Origin: Chloroflexota bacterium
GTDB lineage: Bacteria > Chloroflexota > Anaerolineae > Ardenticatenales > Ardenticatenaceae
Assembly: GCA_003520455.1 (NCBI GenBank)
Contig: DOUV01000448.1
Location: forward strand, 1-5,491
DNA: 5,491 bases
Direction: 5' to 3'
Numbering within the stretch: the first letter of the stretch is position 1; the number at the start of each line of letters is the position of its first letter. This document shows positions 4,801-5,491 of the stretch, one piece after another. The notes under the pieces were generated by a model. That model had not been told where the DNA came from and did no database searches. It worked only from the letters and a program-made list of their open reading frames with translations. The translations under genes were made by a program, and so were the position numbers.

Positions 4801-5491
4801 GCTGTCGGGGGCGTCGCCCAGGTCGGGGACCGGCCGCTGGGTTTGCGGGGTGACGGTGGCGGTTGGCGTGTTCGTCGGCCGCGGGGTGTTCGTTGCGGTC
4901 GGAGTGGGTGTGTTCCGCGTCACGTACTCGATGTGCAAACGTGGCGGGACTTGCCCATTCAGGGCGCCGAAGACTCGCAGGCCCAGTGTGTCGCCGTCGC
5001 CCCGCAGCAGAATCCCGTAGTTCTTGATCTCACCGACAGCCCAGAGCTGGACCGTGTGGGTCACATCCCAGGTTTTCGCACCGTTGGTGAGATCGAGCGT
5101 GGATGGGGGATCACCCACATTGGAGGCCGATGGCTTGCCCCCCCAGGAGACCGTCATCTCATCCCAGGGACCGAAAATGGCGTCGGGCCAGATGTTGTAG
5201 CGTTCGGCACCGGCCGCCTTGATCTGGTATAGCTCCAGGGTGGCCTTCGTGATCGTTGCGTCCGACGGCAGTCCCGAGAGGTCGAACGCGACCAGTGTCT
5301 GGCGCTGGTAGGCGGCCCTCTGATCGGAGGTGCGCCCGACGTGGAGCTCGGGGTCGCTGCCGTGGGTGGCCGTCGGGGCCGCCTGGTCAACCCAACTATC
5401 CTGTTTGGCGACGAGGGTCAGCGTGGACGCCGGCGCCGCCGGGGCCGCCGCATTGGCCGGAGCCGGCTGCCAGGCGCCCGGCCAGGCGGAC
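1885..5491 (-). CDS. Large secreted multidomain metzincin-like metalloprotease (5' end outside window)
   Basis: The frame is open to the right edge; an internal ATG at 5157 is not the start, because domain sequence continues upstream. 1,201 residues are visible (numbered from the edge). Order: low-complexity Ala/Pro (8-22); DNRLRE/CBM96-like domain (about 23-191; DSWVDQAAPTATHGSDP, VAFDLSGLP, ATLELYQI, DVTHTVQLWAVG); Thr-Pro linker (193-219); GEVED domain (222-439; DLGDAPDS, EADAGGDADGVNN, DDGLALPG, GETEDYLMHG); Thr-Pro linker (444-472); CARDB-like domain (492-621; TISETNESNNRYP); metallopeptidase (631-861); beta-rich spacer (862-1001); two Ig/PKD-like domains (1003-1098, 1103-1190); tail HRVYLPIVTQP. 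The peptidase has HELVHDYNVYH (H779, E780, H783, H789) and Met-turn DLMSY (832-836). It has six cysteines outside the Ig domains that could form three nearby pairs (319/358, 507/517, 796/837). It probably acts outside the cell, attached or secreted, cleaving protein while the other modules bind surface or polysaccharide. The signal peptide is not visible and the substrate is unknown. It stands alone, with no operon partner in the window. Confidence 0.9.
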   Translation of the reverse strand, partial: SAWPGAWQPAPANAAAPAAPASTLTLVAKQDSWVDQAAPTATHGSDPELHVGRTSDQRAAYQRQTLVAFDLSGLPSDATITKATLELYQIKAAGAERYNIWPDAIFGPWDEMTVSWGGKPSASNVGDPPSTLDLTNGAKTWDVTHTVQLWAVGEIKNYGILLRGDGDTLGLRVFGALNGQVPPRLHIEYVTRNTPTPTATNTPRPTNTPTATVTPQTQRPVPDLGDAPDSTNSFGVVMTAYPAVPARFPSVFGAGSPPYGPLHRNDPLLFHLGKNITAETEADAGGDADGVNNLRPPANAANLDGADDGLALPGFFGHCQPIKLQYTVTVYPGAPKEVYVNLWSDWTRNGWWSEVPKCYPGSTAASAPEWAVQNQVIALPGPGTYAFTTPAFVSYNPDPSKPLWLRITISESPATSPDGSGPASGWKYGETEDYLMHGTSHEGTPTRTPVPTWTPIPTHTPTPGPTATPTPPIIALPYIPVKPVIFPGLFQPDLSIFGIEITQGVQCFDTSKGLAGCADNSLPVVAKKDTTARIYLKYSGILSSLNNVPVRLHIFADGVEYIANATGKATKTLNQANSNDAKVYFNVNFSNDVPVSFYAEVDPDHTISETNESNNRYPASGTIALNFRKRDTLKIVGQRLRYHPSGYTGTQYAGGWAVNGGGADWLEQVLPIRNNGINYSVKSGYLDWTTTLNSNGQHDLIKTLNFMWILQNAFGWLFSGAFTGADHVYGWAPNAGYSGGHADMPVYPHAGGLGVVGIGTDAPGTSTDNPAAGALIFGHELVHDYNVYHTNTADSCGSSDSNSDFPYSSSSIQEFGFNPITGKIYDPASTHDLMSYCPAGGSKQGWISPFTWNKMFNNYAPLAVSAASAAAEPRTNVFLTTASTESLVVHATIYNPDVPNEGGGKLGELGELYKIDGGLAYALPSGDYAVELRDGATVLRRETFAVSFESEYDGHGGDEPGDPSPRPEMGVSFIMPWEAGTTSIVLLQGNQVLDERAVSAGAPTVTITSPTGPQSWPSGSTQTLAWTGSDPDGDSLSYSLFYSHDAGASWVILATGLTSQSFEVNVDSLAGGSDVRFRVVATDGVNTGYDETDAAISVPNKAPEATITSPVTGQVVTPGELLVLQGIATDLEDGGLPDEALQWSSDRQGSLGTGPSVALNTLESGEHTITLTATDSNGQTASASVQVFVGHRVYLPIVTQP
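3124..3156 (-). other. Zinc-binding active site of the metallopeptidase
   Basis: These codons encode HELVHDYNVYH: two zinc-ligand histidines, the catalytic glutamate and a third histidine ten residues after the first, the metzincin spacing HExxHxxGxxH. The usual glycine is asparagine here. A Met-turn-like DLMSY is encoded about 43 residues on (around 2983-2997), which supports a metzincin fold over a thermolysin-type one. Confidence 0.75.
4075..4161 (-). repeat. Thr-Pro linker repeat between GEVED and CARDB-like domains
   Basis: The coding sequence gives about 29 residues of alternating TPTPxP/TPIPTHTP pattern. Such linkers separate extracellular modules and are typical of Chloroflexota secreted proteins. 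The underlying DNA is a degenerate GTxGGxGT-type repeat on the plus strand, which can cause slippage and length variation. Confidence 0.8.
4834..4914 (-). repeat. Thr-Pro linker repeat between DNRLRE and GEVED domains
   Basis: About 27 residues of TPTPTATNTPRPTNTPTA type join the N-terminal DNRLRE domain to the GEVED domain. Its composition and motif match the second linker, and it supports both export and the phylum guess. Confidence 0.8.

Noticed and set aside
1885..5157. Start of the secreted protein at the ATG at 5157
   Set aside because: The same frame is open to the window edge and encodes the first half of the DNRLRE domain upstream of that ATG, so the gene begins outside the window.

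Overview
The window is GC-rich DNA, probably from a member of the Chloroflexota (Chloroflexi). This rests on three traits of the large secreted protein: Thr-Pro 'TPTPTATNTP' linkers, the DNRLRE plus GEVED domain mix, and a C-terminal YLPIV tail, all common in secreted proteins of that phylum. No rRNA, tRNA or CRISPR array was seen. All supported genes are on the minus strand.

Positions 1-1134 hold a damaged gene and the mobile element that broke it. Two stretches (56-283 and 928-1050, minus) read as parts of one DUF1156-family DNA adenine methylase, a family linked to phage-defence gene clusters. Between them sits a REP-associated tyrosine transposase (RAYT, an HUH/Y1 enzyme), bounded by an inverted pair of short palindromic GC-rich repeats. 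Two more copies of the repeat, in tandem, cut the methylase reading frame again at positions 1-56. The RAYT frame stays open through the repeats at both ends and runs upstream into the methylase remnant. The longest ORF is therefore a chimera, and the transposase has no ATG of its own.

Positions 1135-1884 have no confident gene. They contain a 41-bp-spaced direct repeat over the RAYT ORF start, a degenerate half-copy and a diverged relative of the GC-rich repeat, a convincing intrinsic terminator pointing left (1353-1393), a weak coding-like remnant (1527-1649), and a perfect 16-bp hairpin (1805-1840) just after the large gene.

Positions 1885-5491 encode the C-terminal 1,201 residues of a large exported protein whose start lies beyond the right edge. 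Its order is DNRLRE domain, Thr-Pro linker, GEVED domain, Thr-Pro linker, CARDB-like domain, metzincin-like zinc peptidase (HELVHDYNVYH plus Met-turn DLMSY), beta-rich spacer, two Ig/PKD-like domains and the tail. It looks like a cell-surface or secreted protease with several adhesion or carbohydrate-binding modules. Nothing in the window ties it functionally to the RAYT/methylase region.
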